A stretch of DNA of 64,000 nucleotides from Sphingobacteriales bacterium (GTDB taxonomy: Bacteria > Bacteroidota > Bacteroidia > Chitinophagales > Chitinophagaceae): the NCBI GenBank assembly GCA_900299255.1, contig OMJB01000008.1:1-64000 (forward strand). Direction: 5' to 3'. The notes beneath the pieces are model-generated. The model saw only the letters and a list, made by a program, of their open reading frames with translations, did no database searches and had not been told where the DNA came from. This document shows positions 1 through 7,259 of this stretch, piece after piece. The translations under genes and the position numbers were made by a program. Each line of letters opens with the position of its first letter. Position 1 is the stretch's first letter.

Positions 1-618
1 GCAATCTACAGGTTTGAGGGTCATGTATCAGTATTCAATTACAATAACGGGCCAACTTACAGGTGTGTTTTTCCGGATGTGCCAGGCGAAGGTGAATCGC
101 CAAATTGTGCGGACATTGGCGTAGTGGCAACTTTGCCGGGTATAATAGGTACTATGCAGGCAAATGAAGCCATCAAAGTAATAACAGGCATTGGCGAAGT
201 ATTGTCGGGGCGCTTGTTGGTAATTGATACGCTTACTATGAATATGCATTCATTTGGGTTTAAACTGAATGAGGCGAACAAAAAAATAACAGGGTTGCTG
301 GGCTCTGATTTTAGCTGTAAAGCCACCTTCACTGATATTAACTACGATCAGTTTCTGGAGATGGTGAAAAGTTCGACAAGCGTACAGGTGGTAGATGTAA
401 GAGAGGCAGAAGAACATGAGATCGGTAACATTGGGGGTGTCAATATTCCATTGTCAGGGTTTAAAACTGAGCTGCATAAGATAGGCATTGAGTGTGCAAT
501 AATACTTTACTGCTCATCGGGGGTGCGTAGCAGGCACGCCGCTCAAATGCTCGTAGATAAAGGCTATCAGAAAGTCCACAACCTTAAGGACGGTATGAAT
601 GGTGTTATAGTGCCTTAG
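1..618 (+). CDS. ThiF/MoeB-type adenylyltransferase with C-terminal rhodanese domain (5' partial)
   Basis: The reading frame is open from base 1, so the N-terminal ATP-binding part lies outside the window. The visible start reads AIYRFEGHVSVFNYNNGP, typical of the E1-like ThiF/MoeB/HesA fold, followed by the conserved LPGIIGTMQANEAIK helix. The last ~100 residues form a rhodanese domain with VVDVREAEEHEIG and the active-site loop CSSGVRS (Cys codon at about 511-513). Enzymes of this family adenylate the C-terminal glycine of a sulfur carrier (ThiS or MoaD), and the rhodanese Cys relays sulfur. The 3' end overlaps by 14 bp the convergent ThiE-like gene, which favours a thiamine role, but molybdopterin synthesis cannot be excluded without the upstream genes. 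A GTG at 79 is internal and should not be taken as the start. Confidence 0.9.
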   Translation, partial: AIYRFEGHVSVFNYNNGPTYRCVFPDVPGEGESPNCADIGVVATLPGIIGTMQANEAIKVITGIGEVLSGRLLVIDTLTMNMHSFGFKLNEANKKITGLLGSDFSCKATFTDINYDQFLEMVKSSTSVQVVDVREAEEHEIGNIGGVNIPLSGFKTELHKIGIECAIILYCSSGVRSRHAAQMLVDKGYQKVHNLKDGMNGVIVP

Positions 619-1225
619 CCGCACCTAGTAACCTGGCCGTTTCTGCAACAGGATCTTTTGCCTGCCATACTGCACCAAGCACGGCCGCTCCGTCAAAACC
701 TGCTGATTTTAGCGATGGTAGTTCGCGGCTTCCAACTCCGCCAAGCCCTATTATGCCAGGGCAATAGCCTCTGGCAGTAATGCAGGTATTTCTTAACCCG
801 CTTAACTCATTTAGGTCTATAGCGGCATTGTAACCAACCTTGGAAATACTGTTGAATACGGGGCTGATAAATACGTATTTGTAAGGAAAGGTGTTTTCTA
901 TAATTTCTATCCACGAGTGAAAAGAAGTTGAAACAGCGTAGCCTGGAATATCGGCAAGTATATCCCAAACATCGGGTGATGCCCTTAAATGAGCATTTAA
1001 GTGAACTCCGCCAAGTTTTAGTTTGTTGTATAGTTCGAAATGTCCGCAAATAACTATCCTGTTATGGAAAGCAGAATCAATATTGTTGATGTAATTGATG
1101 TATGAGTCCTTGTCAAACGCGGGTTTTCGCAGGTGCAACCTGTTGAGGCCACATTTGAACAACTCGTTTACCAAGGCTGGTTCGAGGCCCAAAGAGGTAT
1201 CAGGGGTGATAACAATCAGTTGCAC
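605..1225 (-). CDS. thiE: Thiamine phosphate synthase / TenI-like protein
   Basis: A 206-residue TIM-barrel protein of ThiE/TenI length. Recognisable blocks are RLHLRKP near residue 29 (pyrimidine-diphosphate side), GGVHLN at about 71, STSFHS (equivalent of the family SCH motif), FISPVF at about 118 and IIGLGGV near residue 160 (phosphate-binding loop). ThiE joins the thiazole and pyrimidine halves of thiamine, while TenI proteins keep the fold but aromatise the thiazole. The Asp of the usual NDR motif is not obvious (ICGHFEL instead), so a TenI-like or divergent ThiE role is possible. The start is GTG (1225); no in-frame ATG lies nearby. It converges on and overlaps the ThiF/MoeB-rhodanese gene. 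Confidence 0.75.
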   Translation of the reverse strand: MQLIVITPDTSLGLEPALVNELFKCGLNRLHLRKPAFDKDSYINYINNIDSAFHNRIVICGHFELYNKLKLGGVHLNAHLRASPDVWDILADIPGYAVSTSFHSWIEIIENTFPYKYVFISPVFNSISKVGYNAAIDLNELSGLRNTCITARGYCPGIIGLGGVGSRELPSLKSAGFDGAAVLGAVWQAKDPVAETARLLGAAKAL

Positions 1226-1436
1226 CGCATGAAATTAAGGCACAATATTGGCAGTATCTATAACTAAGCGAAGAAAACAGTCTATTTAGTGCAATATGTA
1301 AATATAAAATAAAAAATTTAATTGATCTTTTGGGTATGCAGAAGTGAAGATTCTAATTAATATATTGCTAATTACCGAAAAAGAGTTGTAGTTTGTGCTT
1401 AATTAAAACGCATACAAACTTCTAAAAAACATTCTT

Positions 1437-1643
1437 ATGGATACTTCAAAAATGATAAAGGCATATTGTCTTAAGACAAAGGAAAAAAATGTACCAATGC
1501 AGGATGCTGTAATAACCAAGACTGCTCGCGGTGGTTATATTGCAAACGGCAACGACGGTAAAGGCAACAAAATGGCAGCTATCCTCAGCGAAGCAAAAGC
1601 TCATCAGGCAATTGCTGACGGTGTTGCCAAGAAAGGGTATTAA
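1437..1643 (+). CDS. Small conserved-looking protein of unknown function (68 aa)
   Basis: A complete 68-residue ORF with an ATG start, a clear terminator 18 bp after the stop and a ~210 bp leader. The sequence begins MDTSKMIKAYCLKTKEK and has a Lys-rich, Ala-rich C-terminus. The order KAYC-x-K-x-K-K ... G-x-GNK recalls small zinc-ribbon proteins of the DUF5679 kind, but only one Cys remains, so it could not bind zinc in the same way. That resemblance is by eye and weak. It is monocistronic and has no membrane or signal segment. Confidence 0.65.
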   Translation: MDTSKMIKAYCLKTKEKNVPMQDAVITKTARGGYIANGNDGKGNKMAAILSEAKAHQAIADGVAKKGY

Positions 1644-1660
1644 TAGAATATCCTGGTAAA

Positions 1661-1700
1661 AAAAATAACCTCCGGGTGCTTCCCGGAGGTTATTTTTTTT
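1661..1700 (+). terminator. Rho-independent terminator after the 68-aa gene
   Basis: A perfect stem (AATAACCTCCGGG paired with CCCGGAGGTTATT) with a five-base TGCTT loop is followed by eight T residues. The left arm begins with A residues, so the structure can also end leftward transcription from the pdhB side. Confidence 0.9.
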
Positions 1701-1762
1701 GCTTTATCGGCAGGTAAGGGATTTAAAGATTTGTCGCCTTGTTACCCCGCATATATTGCTGA

Positions 1763-2746
1763 TTATTTTACGAGGTACATCACTTCTTTTACAAGCTTTA
1801 CGGTACGCGGTACATCAGGAAGGTACTGGGCAACCAGATTAGGTGCATAGTGCATATTAGCATCAGCCGAGCAGATTCTGCGTATGGGTGCATCCAGATA
1901 ATCGAAAGCTTCTTTCTGAACGCGGTATGAAATTTCAGATGAAATGCTGGCAAAGGGCCACTGCTCTTCAACAATCACCAGCCTGTTTGTTTTCTTCACT
2001 GATTCTACAATAGTGTGCCAGTCCAACGGACGGATGGTGCGCAGGTCAATCACTTCTGCACTGATATTTTCTTTTGCCAGTTCTTCTGCTGCACCCAGTG
2101 CCACTTTCATCATTTTGTTAAAAGAAACGATAGTGACATCAGTTCCGGCCCTTTTAATATCTGCTTTGCCAATTGGCACCAGGTATTCATCTTCAGGCAC
2201 TTCACCCGTATCACCATAAGCAGATTCACTTTCCATAAAAATAACAGGATCTTCATCCCTAATGGCTGATTTCATAAGCCCTTTTGCGTCATATGGATTG
2301 ATAGTAGAAATTACTTTCAGGCCAGGTACGTTTGCATACCAGCTTTCAAAAGCCTGTGAGTGCTGGGCGCCCAGCTGCCCGGCAGACCCGTTAGGGCCGC
2401 GGAAAACAATTGGGCAAGTGAACTGGCCGCCGCTCATTGACACAACTTTGGCTGCGTGGTTTACGATCTGGTCAATAGCCAGTTCTGCAAAGTTCCAGGT
2501 CATAAACTCTACGATTGGACGGGTGTTGTTCATTGCTGCACCTACAGCAATTGCTGCGAATCCCAGTTCGGCGATTGGAGTATCAATCACTCTTTTTGCG
2601 CCGAATTCGGCAAGCATGCCTTGACTAACCTTGTAGGCACCGTTGTACTGCGCCACTTCTTCACCCATTAAAAAAACCGCCGGGTCCCGACGCATTTCTT
2701 CTTCCATTGCTTCTCTGATAGCCTGACGTAATTGTATGGAACGCAT
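1763..2746 (-). CDS. pdhB: Pyruvate dehydrogenase E1 component, beta subunit
   Basis: 327 residues, full length for the family. E1 beta pairs with E1 alpha to decarboxylate pyruvate with thiamine diphosphate and passes the acetyl group to E2 lipoyl arms. Visible signatures are FLMGEEVAQYNGAYKVS near residues 25-41 (the conserved Glu that activates the TPP aminopyrimidine), IDTPIAELGF, FRGPNGSAGQLGAQHSQ and, in the C-terminal domain, EVIDLRTIRPLD and VIVEEQW. The E1 alpha and E2 genes are not adjacent, so the complex is encoded at dispersed loci. A TAnnTTTG promoter element and a palindrome lie upstream, beyond the stop of the preceding lipoprotein gene. Confidence 0.95.
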   Translation of the reverse strand: MRSIQLRQAIREAMEEEMRRDPAVFLMGEEVAQYNGAYKVSQGMLAEFGAKRVIDTPIAELGFAAIAVGAAMNNTRPIVEFMTWNFAELAIDQIVNHAAKVVSMSGGQFTCPIVFRGPNGSAGQLGAQHSQAFESWYANVPGLKVISTINPYDAKGLMKSAIRDEDPVIFMESESAYGDTGEVPEDEYLVPIGKADIKRAGTDVTIVSFNKMMKVALGAAEELAKENISAEVIDLRTIRPLDWHTIVESVKKTNRLVIVEEQWPFASISSEISYRVQKEAFDYLDAPIRRICSADANMHYAPNLVAQYLPDVPRTVKLVKEVMYLVK

Positions 2747-2824
2747 AATTTATTGTTTGTATCCTGTATAGTTAATTTTTTGATTGCTGATGATCTGCAA
2801 CAGCAACGACTGCAAAAAAGAGAG

Positions 2825-2848
2825 CAAAGATAATAAACGACGTTTATT
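2825..2848 (-). promoter_or_regulatory. Probable pdhB promoter (-7 element) with adjacent 17-bp palindrome
   Basis: On the minus strand TATCTTTG (2825-2832) matches the Bacteroidota -7 consensus TAnnTTTG, about 80 bp upstream of the pdhB ATG. Immediately upstream is a perfect palindrome, AATAAACG-A-CGTTTATT (2832-2848), which shares its edge with the -7 element and covers the stop codon of the lipoprotein gene. No good -33 TTG is seen, so the palindrome may be an activator or repressor site. This is inference from sequence only. Confidence 0.5.
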
Positions 2849-3368
2849 TATCATCATGTTTAAACGTAACGGTGCTGCTGTCGCCTTCATCAAAAAAGCG
2901 GAGTTTTAACTGAGATTCGTTTATTTCTACAATATGATATCGTGATACCGAAGCGTTGTTCCCGGCTCCTATTTCCTCAAGAATGAGGCCGTTGTCGCTG
3001 TCGGTCAGCCACTTGCAGGTATCTACCCGGCCAGCCATGGTTATTTCTGCTTTTCCGTCTTTGAAAAACCGGAAGATTGTTTTCAGTACCGCATCCGACT
3101 GCATTGCTTTTGCACTATCGTGCTGCAGCTGCATACTTTTGCGAACACTATCCATATTGGTAACCCCATAGATTTTATAATTTCCGATGGAATCATTTGC
3201 GTTACCGAGTGTGTCTATGTATTTCTGGCTTTTTTCAAAAAAAGAATCCATTACCGGGTTATCCAGATGGATAGCATGCCAGGATCCGGTTAATTTATCC
3301 TGCAACCCCGATTTACATGATACCAGTGCAGTAAAGCACAGCAGCGTTAGAAAATAGCGTAAATACAT
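2844..3368 (-). CDS. Putative lipoprotein of unknown function (174 aa)
   Basis: The frame is open further upstream (to 3593), but the ATG at 3368 gives a proper lipoprotein signal, MYLRYFLTLLCFTALVSCKSG, with lipobox LVSC. The extension would overlap the preceding signal-peptide gene, so 3368 is preferred. The mature part has a Trp-containing GSWHAIHLDNP start, a helical middle and a beta-rich end (FRFFKDGKAEITMAG), as in small lipocalin-like 'fitness' lipoproteins of Bacteroidota. No family is recognised with certainty. It lies 13 bp after the upstream gene and is probably co-transcribed with it and the biotin-carrier gene. Confidence 0.75.
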   Translation of the reverse strand: MYLRYFLTLLCFTALVSCKSGLQDKLTGSWHAIHLDNPVMDSFFEKSQKYIDTLGNANDSIGNYKIYGVTNMDSVRKSMQLQHDSAKAMQSDAVLKTIFRFFKDGKAEITMAGRVDTCKWLTDSDNGLILEEIGAGNNASVSRYHIVEINESQLKLRFFDEGDSSTVTFKHDDK

Positions 3369-3381
3369 AGGCTCTAATATT

Positions 3382-3732
3382 TTATAATTCGCCTGATGCA
3401 GGCAGGTACTTTTTTTGCTGCAAGTCATATAGCGTAAATCCGTCAATGCCCTGGTGCAGCATAAACCCCCTGAAACCGTTTTCAGGTACATTGACTGTGA
3501 ATTTCTGAGAAGGGAATTTATTTTGTTCAAACAATATTTCGATGTGTGCTTTGCCGGCTGACAGCTCAGAGACGATAGAGTGGTTGCCTCCATACCGGGG
3601 AATCATTACGCCTTCAAGTTTTACATAAAAAGGCACCTGTTTATCACCCTGAAAATAAATAAACGAAAAAGGCTGTGCAAAGGCATGCGCCAATGGGATA
3701 AACAAACAAAATACAATAAGCAACAGTCTCAT
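3382..3732 (-). CDS. Small secreted protein of unknown function (116 aa)
   Basis: Begins with a clear Sec signal peptide (MRLLLIVFCLFIPLAHAFA, cleavage after AFAQ). The mature ~97 residues look like a single beta-sandwich (VPFYVKLEGVMIPRY..., KFTVNVPENGFRGFMLHQG). No domain name can be assigned. It sits 39 bp downstream of the biotin-carrier gene and 13 bp upstream of the lipoprotein gene, so the three probably form one operon. Confidence 0.75.
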   Translation of the reverse strand: MRLLLIVFCLFIPLAHAFAQPFSFIYFQGDKQVPFYVKLEGVMIPRYGGNHSIVSELSAGKAHIEILFEQNKFPSQKFTVNVPENGFRGFMLHQGIDGFTLYDLQQKKYLPASGEL

Positions 3733-3771
3733 TAAGTAAAGCCCGAATTCAATGATTTTATACCTTGCCTC

Positions 3772-4272
3772 TTATTCCATTTCAATCAGGACAGCACCCT
3801 TGTCAACGGCAGTTTTTTCAGTAACTTTAATTGCTTTAACTACCCCCGGAACTGCCGCTTTGAGAATGTTTTCCATTTTCATTGCTTCGAGAATAATCAG
3901 CCCATCGCCTTTGCTAACCTGCTGGCCAACACTGACAAGAATTTTCAGCACAAGCCCAGGCATCGGCGCTTTAACCGGCTCAGCTTTTTTCAGCGCTTTT
4001 GAGTCCATCCCCATGTTGCTGAGCAACTGATCTATTGGTTCTTTTATTGATGCCTTATACGGCTGCCCATTTATCCGTACTACTACTTCCTTTGTGGCTT
4101 TGTCAACCGATTCAACTATAGCAGTAAAGCTTTTGTTTTTGTGAATTACACTTATCAGTCCACCCGGTTGTGTGCAGGCATCCCAATCAACAATGGCATC
4201 ATTAATGCTCATTTTTCCATCAGTCTGTCCGATTGAAAATGTTTCTTTGCTATTTATTGTTACATCCAGCAT
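3772..4272 (-). CDS. Biotin carboxyl carrier protein-like acyl-CoA carboxylase subunit
   Basis: 166 residues from the ATG at 4272; a TTG seven codons earlier is a poorer start. The last ~70 residues are a biotinyl/lipoyl domain, with APMPGLVLKILV as the first strand and EAMKME around Lys132, the biotinylation site. The first ~95 residues match the linker/BT-like region of acetyl- or propionyl-CoA carboxylase alpha chains (VVRINGQPYK). In Bacteroidota such stand-alone carriers usually work with separately encoded biotin carboxylase and carboxyltransferase. Neither is adjacent here, so the substrate (acetyl- or propionyl-CoA) is undecided. Confidence 0.85.
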   Translation of the reverse strand: MLDVTINSKETFSIGQTDGKMSINDAIVDWDACTQPGGLISVIHKNKSFTAIVESVDKATKEVVVRINGQPYKASIKEPIDQLLSNMGMDSKALKKAEPVKAPMPGLVLKILVSVGQQVSKGDGLIILEAMKMENILKAAVPGVVKAIKVTEKTAVDKGAVLIEME

Positions 4273-4290
4273 CAGGGGCAGTTTTACGGG

Positions 4291-4298
4291 CAAAAATA
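4291..4298 (-). promoter_or_regulatory. Candidate -7 promoter element for the biotin-carrier operon
   Basis: TATTTTTG on the minus strand matches TAnnTTTG and lies 18 bp upstream of the ATG at 4272. The -33 element is not convincing, so the call is modest. Confidence 0.4.
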
Positions 4299-4513
4299 AT
4301 GAATTCCTGCCTATGCGTTTTTAATATTATCCGGTGGTATTGTTTCGATGGCGGTACTTATTGTGGTAATTGATAATAATATGGCAAATACCGTTAAAAA
4401 AGGGGAAAAAATACCGTCATTTAACGGTGGTAGACACTGCAATTATGTACCACCTTTGTGCATAACGGAACAATTTTAAAACAATTTAGTTAGCCCCCGT
4501 AAAACCTGAAAAC

Positions 4514-4825
4514 ATGATCAACACTAATCAAAAATCTGAAAGCATGGTTGCGCATCAGCACAATTATATAGATTGTGAACAAGAATACCACAGCCTGAAA
4601 AATCGGCTACAGAATGCATTTGCAGAGGCGCAATGTGATCCGGTAAAGTCTGAAAACTGGGACAGTACTTATTTGCAGTACACCAGGGACATAAACATGC
4701 TTATGGAAAAAATGATAAAAATAGGTTACAAACACCTGGTTGATTCAGATAAGTGCAGTAAAAGCAGTAAGCCTGAAGCCAATTGCGTGCCACTGAAGCT
4801 GAATCAGGTAGTCCCGGTAGCCTAA
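4514..4825 (+). CDS. Hypothetical protein (103 aa)
   Basis: ATG start; no signal peptide or membrane segment. The N-terminal two thirds is predicted helical and charged (EYHSLKNRLQNAF..., YTRDINMLMEKMIKIGYKH), with four scattered Cys residues. No family recognised. It is monocistronic between the biotin-carrier operon and a convergent histidine kinase. A near-consensus -7 element (CACCTTTG at about 4448) lies 60 bp upstream. Confidence 0.55.
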   Translation: MINTNQKSESMVAHQHNYIDCEQEYHSLKNRLQNAFAEAQCDPVKSENWDSTYLQYTRDINMLMEKMIKIGYKHLVDSDKCSKSSKPEANCVPLKLNQVVPVA

Positions 4826-4883
4826 GTAACTAAACAGGAATTTCAAGTAGCTGAATGCTATGTTACAAAGCTAACCTGATATA

Positions 4884-6029
4884 TTACCTGCGAAGAATAA
4901 TGCGGAAAGTAGTACCCTTGCCCACTTCAGATGATTTTACAAATAATGAGCCATGGTGGTATTTTTTGATAATCCTTCTGGATAAAGTTAAGCCGAGCCC
5001 CCAGCCTCTTTTTTTTGTAGTAAACCCCGGGTCAAAAACTTTTTTTACCTGGTATGAGGGAATACCTTTTCCATTGTCTTGAATATCTATCCAAACCTGC
5101 TGCTGGTTATTGGTTACTGTGATGTCTATTTTGCCCTGCCCACTCATTGAATCCAATGCGTTTCTGATCAGGTTTTCCATTACCCAGTCCAGCAGAGGCC
5201 CACTGATGTTTACTGGTACCTCCTGTTCGGCAACATGCAAGGTGATGGCAACTTTCTGAGGTGCCCTTTTTTGCATATAGTCAACAATGCCACGAAGGCG
5301 TGTTACCAGATTTTCTTCTTCCAGCTGCGGAGCGCTTCCTACTTTGCTGAACCTGTCTGCCACAAGTTTAAGCCTGTCCAGGTCTTTTTGCATTTCCTGC
5401 ACCACTTCGTTGTTTCCATCAGTTTCCTTAAGCAATTCCATCCATGCTTCCAGAGAGCTGAGCGGCGTGCCCAACTGGTGGGCTGTTTCCTTTGAAAGCC
5501 CCACCCAAACCTGATTTTGCAGGCTTCTGTTGGCAGAACTCAGTGCAAATAATACAATAATCAGAAACAAAATAATTATAGTCAACTGCACATAAGGGAA
5601 AAACCGTAGTTGCTTCAGCAGATTTGATTCGCCGTAGTAGACATAATTTTTTCCGGTCCCATAATCGGCGAGAATCGTCTGATGGATGTGCCTGAATTCT
5701 GCAAGTTTATCTTCAACAATCTTGTTGTTCCTTTCTATTGAATTTACAGTGTCAATATTTATGAACCCCTGTATCCTTCCTTTCTCATCCGTATAAATCA
5801 ATGGGATAGAAGTGTTCTGGGCAATAACGTTACTGGCATTGGCTACTTCCTGGGTATTTGTATTGTTTGGGTTGCTGAGGGTTTTAATGGCATTAGCTAC
5901 TTCTACTACTTTTTTCTTCTCCTCATCGGCCAGTTTGCCAGCCAACTGGTTGGTGTAATACAGCGACGCAGCCACAATGGCCAACGCAACAAATGATAAA
6001 AAAGTTTTCCAGTTCAGGTAATGGCGCAT
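4884..6029 (-). CDS. Membrane-bound sensor histidine kinase
   Basis: 381 residues. TM1 spans about residues 8-25, a periplasmic sensor of ~120 residues follows, and TM2 is at about 144-164. The kinase core has the H-box SKETAHQLGTPLSSLE (His184), N-box ENLIRNALD (about 285-293), G1 box DNGKG (318-322), F-box FDPGFTTK and G2 box GWGLGLTLS (342-350). All catalytic blocks are intact. The HQLGTPLSSL form of the H-box is common in Bacteroidota kinases. No HAMP or PAS domain is apparent and no response regulator is adjacent, so the partner is unknown (the nearest receiver protein is at 19.2 kb). Confidence 0.9.
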   Translation of the reverse strand: MRHYLNWKTFLSFVALAIVAASLYYTNQLAGKLADEEKKKVVEVANAIKTLSNPNNTNTQEVANASNVIAQNTSIPLIYTDEKGRIQGFINIDTVNSIERNNKIVEDKLAEFRHIHQTILADYGTGKNYVYYGESNLLKQLRFFPYVQLTIIILFLIIVLFALSSANRSLQNQVWVGLSKETAHQLGTPLSSLEAWMELLKETDGNNEVVQEMQKDLDRLKLVADRFSKVGSAPQLEEENLVTRLRGIVDYMQKRAPQKVAITLHVAEQEVPVNISGPLLDWVMENLIRNALDSMSGQGKIDITVTNNQQQVWIDIQDNGKGIPSYQVKKVFDPGFTTKKRGWGLGLTLSRRIIKKYHHGSLFVKSSEVGKGTTFRIILRR

Positions 6030-6347
6030 CAGCTATTGTTCGGGAACTATAACTAAGGCAAGGTAAAAAAAATTGTCTTAACGTTTCCCGAAATTGTGAA
6101 TTTGAGCGAACAGCCGGAACCTATGCCTGTAATTTGGGTGGCATACCTGCAGGACAAAAAAATTTATGAGGCATGAAATTCTGGGTACGCTATTAGGGCA
6201 TTTTAAATTGTAAAACGGATGAGAATTTGATTTTCTCAGGAAAGCAGGCTCCAACTAAAGCAGAAAGCACAGTAAACCGTCACTACAGTGATAGTTCACT
6301 CTGCTTGAAAAAAAGAATTTTACGTGGTTAAAAATGTGTACCCTGCA
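6030..6347. other. Intergenic, no gene seen
   Basis: About 320 bp with stop codons in all frames. No tRNA, terminator or consensus promoter could be made out. It probably carries the histidine-kinase promoter. Confidence 0.5.
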
Positions 6348-6674
6348 TTACCAGGCCGCCGCAGACGAGCTGTTGGCCTCTACAAAACTATTCAACGGCA
6401 CAATTTCTTCACCTTTAATATTATCTACCTTAACCATCAGAATCACAGATTTTGCCTGGTAAATTTCAGATATACTCAGGTTGTTTTTGCTCGTGAAAGC
6501 GTTTGTTGACGGCGTTTTGCCATCTACCGACAGGTGTTTTTTGAGTCCTAACACTTTTACCTTTCTGTTTGAAGTGCTGTTGAGATACATAATCTTTTGT
6601 GCATACTTCGAGTTAAAAGCAATGACTTTTTTGTCTGCTAGAAAATTTAATTCATCAAATTCATGTAATTGCAT
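6348..6674 (-). CDS. Hypothetical protein (108 aa)
   Basis: ATG start at 6674. Soluble, Lys/Asn/Ser-rich and likely beta-rich (KVIAFNSKYAQKIMYL, SVILMVKVDNIKGEEIVPL), with a small-residue tail. No motif recognised. It follows another small orphan gene (6751-7074) on the same strand after 76 bp, so the two may be co-transcribed. There is no signal peptide. Confidence that it is coding rests on length and arrangement only. Confidence 0.45.
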   Translation of the reverse strand: MQLHEFDELNFLADKKVIAFNSKYAQKIMYLNSTSNRKVKVLGLKKHLSVDGKTPSTNAFTSKNNLSISEIYQAKSVILMVKVDNIKGEEIVPLNSFVEANSSSAAAW

Positions 6675-6750
6675 AGAAAACTGGTTTTGAAAAGATGATT
6701 GTGAGATTTTATGTGAGTGTTGTTAGCTGCATGATTAAATTCAGGATTGC

Positions 6751-7074
6751 CTATCGCACCATGAAATAGCCGATTAGCTTGCCGTCACTGTTTTCTGTGA
6801 TATTGTAAGTTATATGAGATTCATACCGCTCTTTTAATGCGAGATACGAACAAACCAGGCTGCGGTGTGTGCGGTTTACGAAGTTGATAACCTTTTTATT
6901 TTCCACCTTTCGCCGTTTAAGGCTATCTTCGAAATTGATGTGTAACATTGTTGTGAATTGTTTGTTTGAGTAAAAAATCTGATATTCCATCATTGAATAG
7001 CTAATCTTGTGCCAAATACCTAACTGTTTGATTATCAGTAATAATTCTGAAATAAAAACGCCCATTTTTTCCAT
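6751..7074 (-). CDS. Hypothetical protein (up to 107 aa)
   Basis: The ATG at 7074 gives 107 residues. Internal ATGs at 6993 and 6948 would give shorter forms, and the last ~65 residues (from MLHINFEDSLKRRK) look most protein-like. It is Lys/Arg-rich in the middle and ends in a beta hairpin-like SDGKLIGYFMVR. No family recognised. It faces away from the TPR membrane protein, with ~180 bp between their starts that must hold both promoters. Confidence 0.4.
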   Translation of the reverse strand: MEKMGVFISELLLIIKQLGIWHKISYSMMEYQIFYSNKQFTTMLHINFEDSLKRRKVENKKVINFVNRTHRSLVCSYLALKERYESHITYNITENSDGKLIGYFMVR

Positions 7075-7259
7075 GTGGCGGAATCGGATTCCGGAATGTG
7101 AACGCTAATGGCAGGTTCTATTTATACATTTTTTGTTCAGCTATTTTGACTTCTCCAGTATTATTAATTGATTCTTTTAGAGCAGTATTTAGTGATAAAA
7201 GTTACTTTTGAGCGGCAGTATGTTAATGCCCGCAGTAAAAAATAAAATTGCGATATCGT

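Noticed and set aside
2844..3593. Longer reading (249 aa) of the lipoprotein gene
   Set aside because: The first 75 residues overlap a good signal-peptide gene in another frame and look random. The lipobox start at 3368 fits.
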